Assembly: GCA_002398485.1 (NCBI GenBank)
Contig: DGYV01000018.1
Coordinates: 1-7,737 of the forward strand
Source: Peptococcaceae bacterium UBA4997
GTDB lineage: Bacteria; Bacillota; Dehalobacteriia; UBA4068; UBA4997
DNA length: 7,737 nt
Reading direction: 5' to 3'
The notes beneath the pieces were generated by a model, which did no database searches, was not told the origin of the DNA, and saw nothing but the letters and a program-made list of their open reading frames with translations. Below are positions 1-6,253 of the stretch, in pieces. How positions within the stretch are numbered: position 1 is the stretch's first letter; the number at the start of each line of letters is the position of its first letter. The translations under genes were made by a program, and so were the position numbers.

Positions 1-90
1 GATAACCGTACAGGCGGCTATAACCAAAACCGTTCTCAAAACAACAATAACCGCACAGGTAGTTATAACCAAAATCGTCCGCAAAATGCC
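1..90 (+). repeat. Two-copy 45-bp in-frame tandem repeat in the IF2 N-terminal region
   Basis: Bases 1-45 and 46-90 encode two 15-residue units, [15 protein letters not shown] and [15 protein letters not shown]. By eye they share 11 of 15 residues and 34 of 45 bases. Four of the base differences are synonymous. The array may continue upstream outside the window. It lies in the low-complexity, presumably disordered IF2 N-terminal extension, which is known to vary greatly in length between bacteria. Confidence 0.85.
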
Positions 91-2172
91 GATACGCGGC
101 AGGATAAAAGATCTTTTACCAAAGATAAGCCGCAAGACGGTCGTTTTGTGGGAAAAGATCACAACAGGGCAGGTGCTGCATCTAAGGAGAATGTGGTTCC
201 AACTACTGAAATGCGTTATACTACAACTCCGCTTGCCAAACCTGTAAGCCGCAGGGTAGATAATGTAAACAAAAAAAGAGCAGGTTTTGACAATCCTAAA
301 GATAAACGTCAGAACGAAAAAGTTAAAAGCGGTAAATTTGATAATAATTATAATAAATATAATCGTTATAATAAAAACAGAAAAAAACAGTTTAAAAAAC
401 AGGTTTCCATGCCTCCCGTAATTCCCAAAAAAGTTGTGATAGGTGAAACTATCATTTTGCAGGAATTGGCCAAAAGCATGAGTAAAACGGCCGCTGAGCT
501 GATTAAAAAGCTTTTTGATATGGGTACAATGGCTACCATAAACCAAGAATTGGATTCTGATACTGCTATACTTTTAGCGGATGAATTCGGTGTAGCTGTA
601 GAGGTACGTCAGGATAAAGCTATCGAAATCATGGAAGATGAAGAAGATGATATCAAGGAAATGAAGGAGCGTCCTCCTGTAGTTACCGTAATGGGACACG
701 TAGATCACGGTAAAACCTCTTTATTGGATGCTATTCGTAAAACCAGTGTTACATCTACTGAAGCAGGTGGTATTACCCAGCATATAGGTGCTTATCAGGT
801 AGAAAGCAACGGTAAAAAAATCACATTTTTGGATACACCCGGACACGAGGCCTTTACTTCCATGCGTGCCCGCGGTGCTCAGGTTACGGATATTTCCATT
901 CTTGTAGTTGCCGCTGATGATGGCGTAATGCCGCAAACCATCGAGGCTATAAATCACTCCAAGGCTGCAGGTGTTTCCATAATAGTTGCTATCAATAAAA
1001 TAGATAAGCCTGCAGCTAATCCCGATAAAGTTAAACAGGAGCTTACCGAACATGGTTTGATAGCTGAAGAATGGGGCGGTGAAACCATAATGGTTCCCGT
1101 TTCCGCTAAAACAGGCGAAGGCTTGAAGAACCTGATGGATATGATTTTGCTCGTAGCAGAGGTTGGTGAATTAAAAGCCAATTCCAAGCGTGCTGCGCGC
1201 GGTACCGTTGTTGAAGCAGAATTGGATAAGGGCCGTGGCCCTGTTGCCACCTTGCTGATCCAAAAAGGTACTTTAAGGGTGGGCGACAATATTTTGGCAG
1301 GTACTGTTTTTGGTAAAGTAAGGGCAATGTTTGATGATAAAAACCGTAAAGTCAAATCCGCAGGTCCTTCTATGCCTGTAGTAATTTTGGGCTTTTCCGA
1401 GGTTCCGCCTCCGGGTGAAATCTTTATGGTGGTAAAAGATGAAAGAGATGCACGTTATGTTGCCAATATGCAGCAGAATAAGAAAAAGGAAGAAGCCAAT
1501 AATAAGTTTACCAGAGTAAGTCTTGATGACCTATTCAAGCAGATTTCCGAAGGTGAAGTAAAAGAACTTAATATAATCATCAAAGCGGACGTTCAAGGTT
1601 CTGTAGAGGCTGTTCGTCAATCTTTTGATAAACTTTCCACTGATGAGGTCAAGGTGAATATTATCCACGCAGGTGTGGGTGCTATCAAGGAATCGGATAT
1701 TATGCTGGCTACAGCTTCCAATGCTATCATAATTGGTTTTAATGTTCGTCCCGATGCCCAAACCAGGAAAGCTGCGGAAATTGCAGGTGTGGATGTGCGG
1801 CTTTACCGTGTTATTTATGATGCCATCGAGGATATTAAAAAAGCTATGGCAGGCTTGCTGGATCCTGATTTCAAAGAAGTTGTGCAGGGCCATGCTGAAG
1901 TCCGTCAAATCATTAAAGTACCGAAAATTGGCTTGATTGCAGGTTCCTATGTTATAGATGGTAAAATAACACGTCAATCCGAAGTACGTATAGTACGCGA
2001 CGGTATTGTAGTATTTGAAGGCAAGATCCTTTCCCTGCGCCGTTTCAAGGATGATGCCAAGGAAGTGCTTTCTGGCTTTGAATGCGGTATAGGCATTGAA
2101 GATTTTAATGACATCAAAGAAGGTGATGTATTGGAAGCCTTCATTATGGAAGAAACAAAAAGAGAATTATAA
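1..2172 (+). CDS. infB: Translation initiation factor IF-2, 5'-truncated by window edge
   Basis: IF2 is the GTPase that brings fMet-tRNA to the 30S subunit and promotes 50S joining. The frame is open from base 1, so the true start lies upstream and 723 codons are visible. In fragment codon numbers: a disordered Asn/Gln/Arg/Lys-rich N-terminal region (about 1-140), an IF2_N domain (about 145-204), the G domain (about 224-390) with GHVDHGKT (232-239), GGITQH switch I, DTPGH (278-282), NKID (332-335) and SAK near 368, then domain II, the C1 domain (about 523-620, starting [16 protein letters not shown]) and the fMet-tRNA-binding C2 domain (about 632-719) with the conserved GFECGI. All GTPase motifs are intact, so the product should be functional. 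It ends with TAA, 33 nt before rbfA, in the usual nusA-infB-rbfA type operon. The GTG at 148 has no ribosome binding site and is not the start. Confidence 0.98.
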   Translation, partial: DNRTGGYNQNRSQNNNNRTGSYNQNRPQNADTRQDKRSFTKDKPQDGRFVGKDHNRAGAASKENVVPTTEMRYTTTPLAKPVSRRVDNVNKKRAGFDNPKDKRQNEKVKSGKFDNNYNKYNRYNKNRKKQFKKQVSMPPVIPKKVVIGETIILQELAKSMSKTAAELIKKLFDMGTMATINQELDSDTAILLADEFGVAVEVRQDKAIEIMEDEEDDIKEMKERPPVVTVMGHVDHGKTSLLDAIRKTSVTSTEAGGITQHIGAYQVESNGKKITFLDTPGHEAFTSMRARGAQVTDISILVVAADDGVMPQTIEAINHSKAAGVSIIVAINKIDKPAANPDKVKQELTEHGLIAEEWGGETIMVPVSAKTGEGLKNLMDMILLVAEVGELKANSKRAARGTVVEAELDKGRGPVATLLIQKGTLRVGDNILAGTVFGKVRAMFDDKNRKVKSAGPSMPVVILGFSEVPPPGEIFMVVKDERDARYVANMQQNKKKEEANNKFTRVSLDDLFKQISEGEVKELNIIIKADVQGSVEAVRQSFDKLSTDEVKVNIIHAGVGAIKESDIMLATASNAIIIGFNVRPDAQTRKAAEIAGVDVRLYRVIYDAIEDIKKAMAGLLDPDFKEVVQGHAEVRQIIKVPKIGLIAGSYVIDGKITRQSEVRIVRDGIVVFEGKILSLRRFKDDAKEVLSGFECGIGIEDFNDIKEGDVLEAFIMEETKREL

Positions 2173-2205
2173 AATAAGAGCTAAAGGCCGTTTGGGGGTG
2201 TTGAA

Positions 2206-2595
2206 ATGGTTCAATATCGTAAAAATCGCTTATCTCATGATATGAAAAAAGAAATTTCTGAAATAATCCAAAAGGAAATCAAGGATCCTCGTGTTGGTTT
2301 CGTTTCAGTTACAGCAGTAAATGTGGCTGGAGATTTGGCGGTGGCTAAAGTTTATATAAGCCACCTGGGCAGTGAAAAAAATTTAAAAGAAAGCATGGAG
2401 GCATTGAAACAAGCTTCCGGATTTATTCGTTCCCAGCTTGCCAAACGCTTTAAAACCAGAACCGTTCCCGAATTGGTTTTTGTAGTTGATGATTCTATAC
2501 AGAATGGCATAAAAATAAGCCGAATTTTAGATGAATATAAGGCGGAGATTCCCGATAACCCTGAAAATGAGCAGGGGAGTGATGAGCGTGAATAA
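2206..2595 (+). CDS. rbfA: 30S ribosome-binding factor RbfA
   Basis: RbfA is a small KH-fold protein that binds the immature 30S subunit near the 5' helix of 16S rRNA and is needed for late 30S maturation and cold adaptation. The 129-residue product has the usual family length. It shows the family signatures: an N-terminal basic helix (RKNRLSHDMKKEISEIIQ), DPRVGFVSVT near residues 26-35, a central SGFIRSQLAKRFKTRTVPEL segment and the closing D-S-I-NG-KI-RIL helix, followed by an acidic tail. The ATG at 2206 follows GGGGGTG (2194-2200) with 5 nt spacing. It lies between infB and nrnA, and its 3' end overlaps the start of nrnA, which suggests translational coupling. Confidence 0.97.
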   Translation: MVQYRKNRLSHDMKKEISEIIQKEIKDPRVGFVSVTAVNVAGDLAVAKVYISHLGSEKNLKESMEALKQASGFIRSQLAKRFKTRTVPELVFVVDDSIQNGIKISRILDEYKAEIPDNPENEQGSDERE

Positions 2596-3583
2596 CTGGC
2601 CTAAATTTTCCCATGAAGTGAGTGAAATAAAAAAGTTGGTCGGCGATACCAAACGGGCTATTATAGCAGGCCATATTGCTCCTGATGCTGATAGTATAGG
2701 TTCTGCACTGGCTTTTTATTTTGGCTTAAAACAAAAGGGCATAAAAGCACAAGTGGTATTTCAGGATGATATACCGGATAACTTGTTTTTTTTGCCCGAA
2801 GCGGGTAGCATAATTAAACCCGAGGCTATTGATAAGGAGCCCGATTTGGTTGTTATGGTTGATTGCGCTAACCAAAGCCGTACAGGTGATGGCTGGATAG
2901 ATCAATACTGCGAAAAAGCTTCTGTAATTGCTATAGATCATCATTTAGTGGGTAAAATGCCTAAAGGTGTTACAATAGTTGACGAAAAAGCTGCTGCCGC
3001 CGCGGAGCTTATCTACAGGCTTTTGCTCAATTTGGGGGTTGAAATAACACCCCAAATAGCTAATTGTCTTTATGCGGGGCTTGCCAGCGATACGGGTGGT
3101 TTTATTTATAACAATACAACTTCTGAAAGCTTTGAAATTGCAGGAGAGCTTTTGGACTTGGGTGTGGATATGGAAACCATGCGCATAAACCTTTTTGAAA
3201 ATCGCTCTATGCCGGGTGTAGCTGTATTGGGCTTTGCTTTAATGAATATGCGGCAAAGTGAGGATAAAAGCCTTACCTGGACTTTTGTATCTGATGAATT
3301 CAAAGCCAAGGTTAGGGCCAAATCCAAAGACTGTGATAATATAGCCAGTTATACAATGTTTCCAAACGGAGTCAAATTAGGTATTTTCTTTGAAGAAGAT
3401 TTAGAGGAAGGAAAAGTAAAAATTTCTTTCCGTTCCCGTTTGGGTTATGATGTAAGCCTTTTAGCCGCCGAGTTTGGCGGTGGCGGCCATGCAATGGCCT
3501 CAGGCTGCCGTATTAGGGGCAATCTTAAAGAGATTATGCCAAAAGTATTGGCTGCCGCAAATAAATTGTTGAACAATAAATAA
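2582..3583 (+). CDS. nrnA: DHH/DHHA1 phosphoesterase, NrnA-type nanoRNase / pAp phosphatase
   Basis: Members of this family degrade 2-5 nt RNA oligomers and, in many cases, dephosphorylate 3'-phosphoadenosine 5'-phosphate, using Mn2+ in the cytoplasm. With the start chosen here (333 residues), the DHH domain motifs are HIAPDADSIGS (about 31-41, metal-binding D35/D37), VMVDCA (D94), IDHH (118-121) and GLASDTGGF (D170). The C-terminal DHHA1 domain carries the substrate-binding GGGGHAMASGC (299-309). All metal ligands are present. An in-frame ATG at 2531 would overlap rbfA by 65 nt and add residues encoded inside rbfA with no ribosome binding site, so it was not used. ATG 2582 and GTG 2588 both sit after AGGGGAG (2573-2579); GTG 2588 has the better spacing (8 nt), so the start is uncertain by two codons. 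A DHH gene between rbfA and truB is common in Bacillota. The assignment to NrnA rather than another DHH subfamily is inferred from the motifs, the length and this context. Confidence 0.92.
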   Translation: MSVNNWPKFSHEVSEIKKLVGDTKRAIIAGHIAPDADSIGSALAFYFGLKQKGIKAQVVFQDDIPDNLFFLPEAGSIIKPEAIDKEPDLVVMVDCANQSRTGDGWIDQYCEKASVIAIDHHLVGKMPKGVTIVDEKAAAAAELIYRLLLNLGVEITPQIANCLYAGLASDTGGFIYNNTTSESFEIAGELLDLGVDMETMRINLFENRSMPGVAVLGFALMNMRQSEDKSLTWTFVSDEFKAKVRAKSKDCDNIASYTMFPNGVKLGIFFEEDLEEGKVKISFRSRLGYDVSLLAAEFGGGGHAMASGCRIRGNLKEIMPKVLAAANKLLNNK

Positions 3584-3598
3584 TAAATGAGGGATATA

Positions 3599-4510
3599 AT
3601 GGTTATGGATGGGTTTATAAATGTGGATAAACCGAAGGGTATGACATCGCATGATGTTGTAGCCATAATCAGAAAACAACTGCCCAGAAAAACCAAGGTT
3701 GGTCATACAGGTACGCTTGACCCCGATGCTACCGGGGTTTTGCCTATTTGTGTGGGGAAAGCCACACGTCTTGCCGAATATATTACGGGTTTACCTAAAA
3801 CTTACTGTGGTGAGTTAACGCTTGGTGTGGTTACAGACAGCTGGGATGCTACAGGTGAAGTTTTGGCAAGCTGTGATGCATCACACATCACTTTGGCAGA
3901 TGTGGAAGCTCTATTACCTAAATTCATTGGTGAAATAGAGCAAATCCCACCCATGCTTTCTGCCATAAAGGTAAATGGGCAAAAGCTTTATCAACTGGCC
4001 CGTAAGGGTGAGGAAATAGTTCGGGAGCCCCGAAAAATTACTATTTATGGTTTGGACGTGGTGAAAAGTGAATTTGGTATTAAAAATCCCAAAATACTAT
4101 TCAATATAAAATGTTCAAAGGGTACATATATCCGCAGTTTGTTTTATGATATGGGTGATGCCTTGTGTGTAGGTGGGCATATGTCTGCTTTAAGACGCTT
4201 AGCGGTAGGGCCTTTTGGTATAGGAAGCAGTAACAATTTGGAAGATATAAAAACAAAGCTGATAGCATCCGAAACGGGATGTTTCTTGCCTATGAAAATG
4301 GGGGTTGACCACTTGCCTGTACTTATCATAAAAAACCCTGATAATTATGATGATGTTTTGCACGGGCGTGCTTTTAAAGTGGATTTCCCCGACACGCCAA
4401 TTTGCCGTATTGAAACTGCCGATGGTATTCTTGCAGGTATTGCAAGTGTTGAAAATGGGTGTGTTTTAATCAATAAAATGCTGTTGTCTGTTGAAAAAGC
4501 TGATAATTAG
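3599..4510 (+). CDS. truB: tRNA pseudouridine(55) synthase TruB
   Basis: TruB isomerises U55 in the T-loop of elongator tRNAs to pseudouridine and also acts as a tRNA folding chaperone. The 303-residue product is close to the usual bacterial length. It starts with the typical GFINVDKPKGMTSHDVV. The catalytic motif GHTGTLDPDATGVLP has its nucleophilic aspartate at about residue 41. Further family motifs are QIPPMLSAIKVNGQKLYQLAR, GTYIRSLFYDMG and GGHMSALRRLAVGPF, followed by a PUA-like C-terminal domain (about 240-303). ATG 3599 was chosen because GAGGG (3589-3593) lies 5 nt upstream; ATG 3587 would put that site inside the gene, and ATG 3605 is a weaker alternative. It begins 15 nt after nrnA and ends 9 nt before ribF, so co-transcription is likely. 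Confidence 0.96.
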   Translation: MVMDGFINVDKPKGMTSHDVVAIIRKQLPRKTKVGHTGTLDPDATGVLPICVGKATRLAEYITGLPKTYCGELTLGVVTDSWDATGEVLASCDASHITLADVEALLPKFIGEIEQIPPMLSAIKVNGQKLYQLARKGEEIVREPRKITIYGLDVVKSEFGIKNPKILFNIKCSKGTYIRSLFYDMGDALCVGGHMSALRRLAVGPFGIGSSNNLEDIKTKLIASETGCFLPMKMGVDHLPVLIIKNPDNYDDVLHGRAFKVDFPDTPICRIETADGILAGIASVENGCVLINKMLLSVEKADN

Positions 4511-4519
4511 GGTGGTAAT

Positions 4520-5506
4520 ATGCATATAGCTGATGATTTTAAAAAATTACCGCATGATAACAAATATAAATCTGTAGCTCTGGGCAATTTTGATGGCGTA
4601 CATGCCGGGCATCGTGAGCTTATTTTGGCTATGCATGAAGCAGCCAAAAAAAATAACGGTTACAGCATAGTGCTTTCCTTTGTACCTCATCCTCTGCAGA
4701 TATTAACGGGTAAAAGCCCCAATATGCTTACGGCGCAAAGTGAAAAAGAGCTTTTGGTGGCTGCTTTAGAGGTAGATTATTTTGTGCGTTATCCTTTTAC
4801 CTTTGAAATTGCGGATTTGAGCCCTGAAACTTTTATAAAGGAAATACTTATAGATGGTCTAGGCGCTAACCATGTTTTTGTTGGTTTTAATTTCAGTTTT
4901 GGCAAAAAGGCCTTGGGTACGCCCGAAGTTTTGCAGGAAATTTGTAGTTCTTACGGTTGTGAAGTAACCATAATGCCGGCTGTACGTTCCAAGCATGGTA
5001 TTGTGAGCAGCAGCCTTATTCGTAAGGAACTGTATGAGGGTGATGTGTTGACAGCCAACTATTTATTAGGTTACAGCTATTATATGAAGGGTATTGTGGT
5101 TGGGGGCAAACGTTTGGGCAGGCAGCTTGGCTATCCTACTGCCAATGTGGCTTTTCGTAAGGAAGCCCAGCTTCCCGCATATGGTGTTTATGCGGCTATT
5201 TTGGAAACCGAAAACGGAGACTTTTTGCAGGCCATAGTGAATGTTGGTATAAGGCCTACAGTGGATGATGATTTGAAGCCAAGCCTGGAAGCATATTGTT
5301 TTGATTTTGACGGTAATTTATATGATAAATGGGTTACCGTTCATTTTGTGGAAAGAGTACGCTTTGAAAAGAAATTTGCCAGCAAGGATGACTTGGTGGA
5401 ACAGATACAAAAAGATTGTTTGGTAGCCAGAGATATTATGTCAAGAAAGGATTTACCGAAATTATTTTCGCAAATTACTTGCGCAAACCAGATAGATGTT
5501 ATATAA
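4520..5506 (+). CDS. ribF: Bifunctional riboflavin kinase / FAD synthetase RibF
   Basis: RibF phosphorylates riboflavin to FMN and then adenylylates FMN to FAD. The 328-residue product has the standard two-domain layout. The N-terminal nucleotidyltransferase-fold FAD synthetase domain (about 1-180) shows ALGNFDGVHAGHREL with HAGH at 28-31, SFVPHP (53-58), VGFNFSFGKKALGT and the VSSSLIR signature (162-168). The C-terminal flavokinase domain (about 185-308) shows GKRLGRQLGYPTANV (196-210), YGVYAA, NVGIRPT (241-247), the EAYCFDFDGNLYDK segment and the RFEKKF/EQIQKD end. It starts at ATG 4520 after AGGGTGG (4509-4515). No riboswitch precedes it, which fits a constitutive gene inside this operon. 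Its last codons overlap a candidate promoter for rpsO. Confidence 0.97.
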   Translation: MHIADDFKKLPHDNKYKSVALGNFDGVHAGHRELILAMHEAAKKNNGYSIVLSFVPHPLQILTGKSPNMLTAQSEKELLVAALEVDYFVRYPFTFEIADLSPETFIKEILIDGLGANHVFVGFNFSFGKKALGTPEVLQEICSSYGCEVTIMPAVRSKHGIVSSSLIRKELYEGDVLTANYLLGYSYYMKGIVVGGKRLGRQLGYPTANVAFRKEAQLPAYGVYAAILETENGDFLQAIVNVGIRPTVDDDLKPSLEAYCFDFDGNLYDKWVTVHFVERVRFEKKFASKDDLVEQIQKDCLVARDIMSRKDLPKLFSQITCANQIDVI

Positions 5507-5507
5507 T
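5479..5507 (+). promoter_or_regulatory. Candidate sigma-70 promoter for rpsO, inside the 3' end of ribF
   Basis: TTGCGC (5479-5484) and a perfect TATAAT (5502-5507) are separated by 17 nt. The -35 matches only its TTG. The -10 overlaps the ribF stop codon. A start near 5514 would give a leader of about 80 nt whose 5' end falls just before the hairpin at 5521-5565, which supports the assignment. CGCAA/TTGCG at 5469-5473 and 5479-5483 can form a small stem across the -35. The promoter is inferred from sequence only. Confidence 0.5.
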
Positions 5508-5520
5508 AACCTTTGCTGAA

Positions 5521-5595
5521 CCATGGCTCGGGTTTTGGCTGCTCCGGCCTTACCTTAGCTATTGGGGATAATAAAAATTTTTAGGAGGATGTAAA
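5521..5595 (+). promoter_or_regulatory. Structured rpsO leader, candidate S15 autoregulatory hairpin/pseudoknot
   Basis: Bases 5521-5565 can fold into one long imperfect hairpin. The lower stem is CCATGGCT (5521-5528) with AGCTATTGG (5557-5565): eight pairs, one G-U and one bulge. The middle stem is GGGT (5530-5533) with ACCT (5552-5555), including adjacent G-U and G-C pairs. The upper stem is GGCT (5537-5540) with GGCC (5546-5549), and the loop is GCTCC (5541-5545). The loop bases CTCC (5542-5545) are complementary to GGAG (5584-5587) of the rpsO ribosome binding site. There is no trailing T-run, so it is not a terminator. S15 is known to repress its own mRNA through leader structures, a pseudoknot in E. 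coli. That this leader works the same way is an inference. Confidence 0.5.
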
Positions 5596-5865
5596 ATGGC
5601 ATTAAGCACAGAAAAGAAAACAGAAATAATCGGTAAGTTTAAAACTCATGAAGGTGATACCGGCAGCCCGGAAGTACAGATAGCTCTTCTTACTCAAAGG
5701 ATATTGGATTTGACGGAGCATATGAAGGCTCATAACAAAGACTTCCATAGCCGTCGTGGTCTTTTGAAACTGGTAGGTCAGCGCCGTGGTTTGTTGAATT
5801 ATCTTCGTAAAACAGATGTTGACCGTTACAGAACGCTAATTAATACTTTGGGCTTAAGAAAATAA
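5596..5865 (+). CDS. rpsO: 30S ribosomal protein S15
   Basis: S15 is a primary 16S rRNA-binding protein that organises the central domain of the 30S subunit and contacts 23S rRNA in the intersubunit bridge. At 89 residues it has exactly the usual length. It shows the canonical blocks: [19 protein letters not shown] (about 18-36), [19 protein letters not shown] (about 46-64) and [24 protein letters not shown] to the end. ATG 5596 follows a perfect AGGAGG (5583-5588) with 7 nt spacing. It is placed 89 nt after ribF, probably with its own promoter and a structured leader. pnp follows, as in many bacteria, but here across an unusually long gap. Confidence 0.98.
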   Translation: MALSTEKKTEIIGKFKTHEGDTGSPEVQIALLTQRILDLTEHMKAHNKDFHSRRGLLKLVGQRRGLLNYLRKTDVDRYRTLINTLGLRK

Positions 5866-5942
5866 TTCAATATTTTGGTGTTATATTAAATTAAGTAAGC
5901 ATTATAAGTAAGTTTTTAAAAAAATAAACAAATAAATAAAGT

Positions 5943-6077
5943 TTAGTCAGACCCTCGTTCAGTTTTATATTGAACGAGGGTTTGATAGTTTACGGCATAT
6001 ACAGGCTGCTCTTTATTATAATACCAATCATATTTATCTGTAAATCGATGAATATTTTTAAATTCCCAATATGAAAT
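5943..6077 (-). pseudogene. Remnant of an IS3-family-like transposase (C-terminal 44 codons)
   Basis: Reading the minus strand from 6077 to the TAA at 5943-5945 gives 44 codons. They include WYYNKEQPVYAVNYQ followed by TLVQYKTERG and a stop two codons later. This matches my recollection of the C-terminus of IS3-family OrfB transposases, where a YYN-x-x-RPxYALxY-x-TPxQY-type pattern follows the last catalytic Glu of the DDE integrase domain. The usual Arg before Pro is Gln here. In the upstream direction the frame meets a stop at 6078-6080, and no DDE residues or start codon are visible, so only a tail survives. CCAACA near 6102 resembles the end sequence of some IS150-type elements, but no paired inverted repeat was found. 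The family call rests on a short motif and memory. Confidence 0.6.
5951..5990 (+). terminator. Probable intrinsic terminator downstream of rpsO
   Basis: ACCCTCGTTCA (5951-5961) pairs perfectly with TGAACGAGGGT (5971-5981) to give an 11-bp stem, extendable by a G-U and a T-A pair around a small loop. The following TTTGATAGTTT is only a weak, interrupted T-tract, so termination may be partial. It lies 85 nt after the rpsO stop. The same bases encode the end of the transposase remnant on the other strand. Confidence 0.6.
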
Positions 6078-6096
6078 TTAGTTAGTATTTTGTTTT

Positions 6097-6125
6097 TTAT
6101 CCAACAAGATAGTAAATTCTATAAT
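6097..6125 (+). promoter_or_regulatory. Possible second, upstream pnp promoter
   Basis: A second perfect TATAAT lies at 6120-6125. The best-spaced -35 is TTATCC at 6097-6102 (17 nt spacing, three of six matches), which is weak. In such AT-rich DNA a chance -10 match is quite possible. Confidence 0.3.
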
Positions 6126-6155
6126 AGAATTGTTTGTTAAAGTTTTAAATTCTAT
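6113..6155. repeat. Repeated AATTCTA/TAGAATT motifs in the pnp promoter region
   Basis: AATTCTA (6115-6121) and TAGAATT (6125-6131) form a perfect 7-bp inverted repeat around TAA. A third copy, AATTCTA (6148-6154), lies in the spacer between the -35 and -10 elements of the main pnp promoter. The 10-mer TAAATTCTAT occurs at 6113-6122 and again at 6146-6155, 33 bp apart. The positions would suit an operator, but no regulator is known to me for this sequence. Confidence 0.6.
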
Positions 6156-6162
6156 TTATAAT
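6134..6162 (+). promoter_or_regulatory. Candidate sigma-70 promoter for pnp
   Basis: TTGTTA (6134-6139, four of six consensus bases) and a perfect TATAAT (6157-6162) are separated by exactly 17 nt. Transcription would begin near 6169, giving a leader of about 85 nt before the pnp start codon. It sits after the rpsO terminator-like hairpin, so pnp can be transcribed independently of rpsO. Confidence 0.65.
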
Positions 6163-6253
6163 CTGACTAAAAGCAGGAAAAAGTATATATATTGCAGAAA
6201 TTATAAAAGTTGCAAATAATAAAAGCGAAAAGATAAAAATTTAGGAGGACATT

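Larger units (their letters stand above)
5866..6253. other. rpsO-pnp intergenic region, 388 nt, AT-rich
   Basis: This gap holds no intact gene. Bases 5866-5942 are AT-rich low-complexity sequence with two TAAGTAAG copies 13 nt apart (5892-5899, 5905-5912). Next come a transposase-like remnant on the minus strand (5943-6077), a strong hairpin within it (5951-5981), candidate promoters with repeated AATTCTA motifs (about 6096-6162) and an A-rich pnp leader (about 6169-6253) in which no convincing hairpin was seen. Confidence 0.8.

Noticed and set aside
148..150. GTG as an infB start codon giving a 674-residue protein
   Set aside because: The frame is open back to base 1 with coherent IF2-type repeat sequence, and no Shine-Dalgarno precedes the GTG.
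721..1977. Several minus-strand open frames across infB (73-148 codons)
   Set aside because: They are antisense to well-conserved IF2 coding sequence, with no recognisable domains or start signals.
2531..2533. ATG 2531 as the nrnA start
   Set aside because: It would overlap rbfA by 65 nt, has no ribosome binding site, and the extra residues look like out-of-frame rbfA sequence.
3445..3706. Minus-strand open frames across the nrnA-truB junction
   Set aside because: They span two conserved + strand genes in antisense, overlap each other, and resemble no family.
5521..5565. rpsO leader hairpin read as an intrinsic terminator of ribF
   Set aside because: It is imperfect and is followed by GGATAATAAAAA rather than a T-run; pairing of the loop with the ribosome binding site fits a translational control element better.
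5866..5942. TAAGTAAG repeats and AAATAAA runs as a CRISPR, origin or IS terminal repeat
   Set aside because: There are only two 8-mer copies in low-complexity AT sequence, without spacers, DnaA-box arrays or a matching inverted partner.
6169..6253. RNase III-type stem-loop in the pnp leader, as in E. coli
   Set aside because: Only short AT-rich pairings are visible here; no long stem could be drawn by eye.
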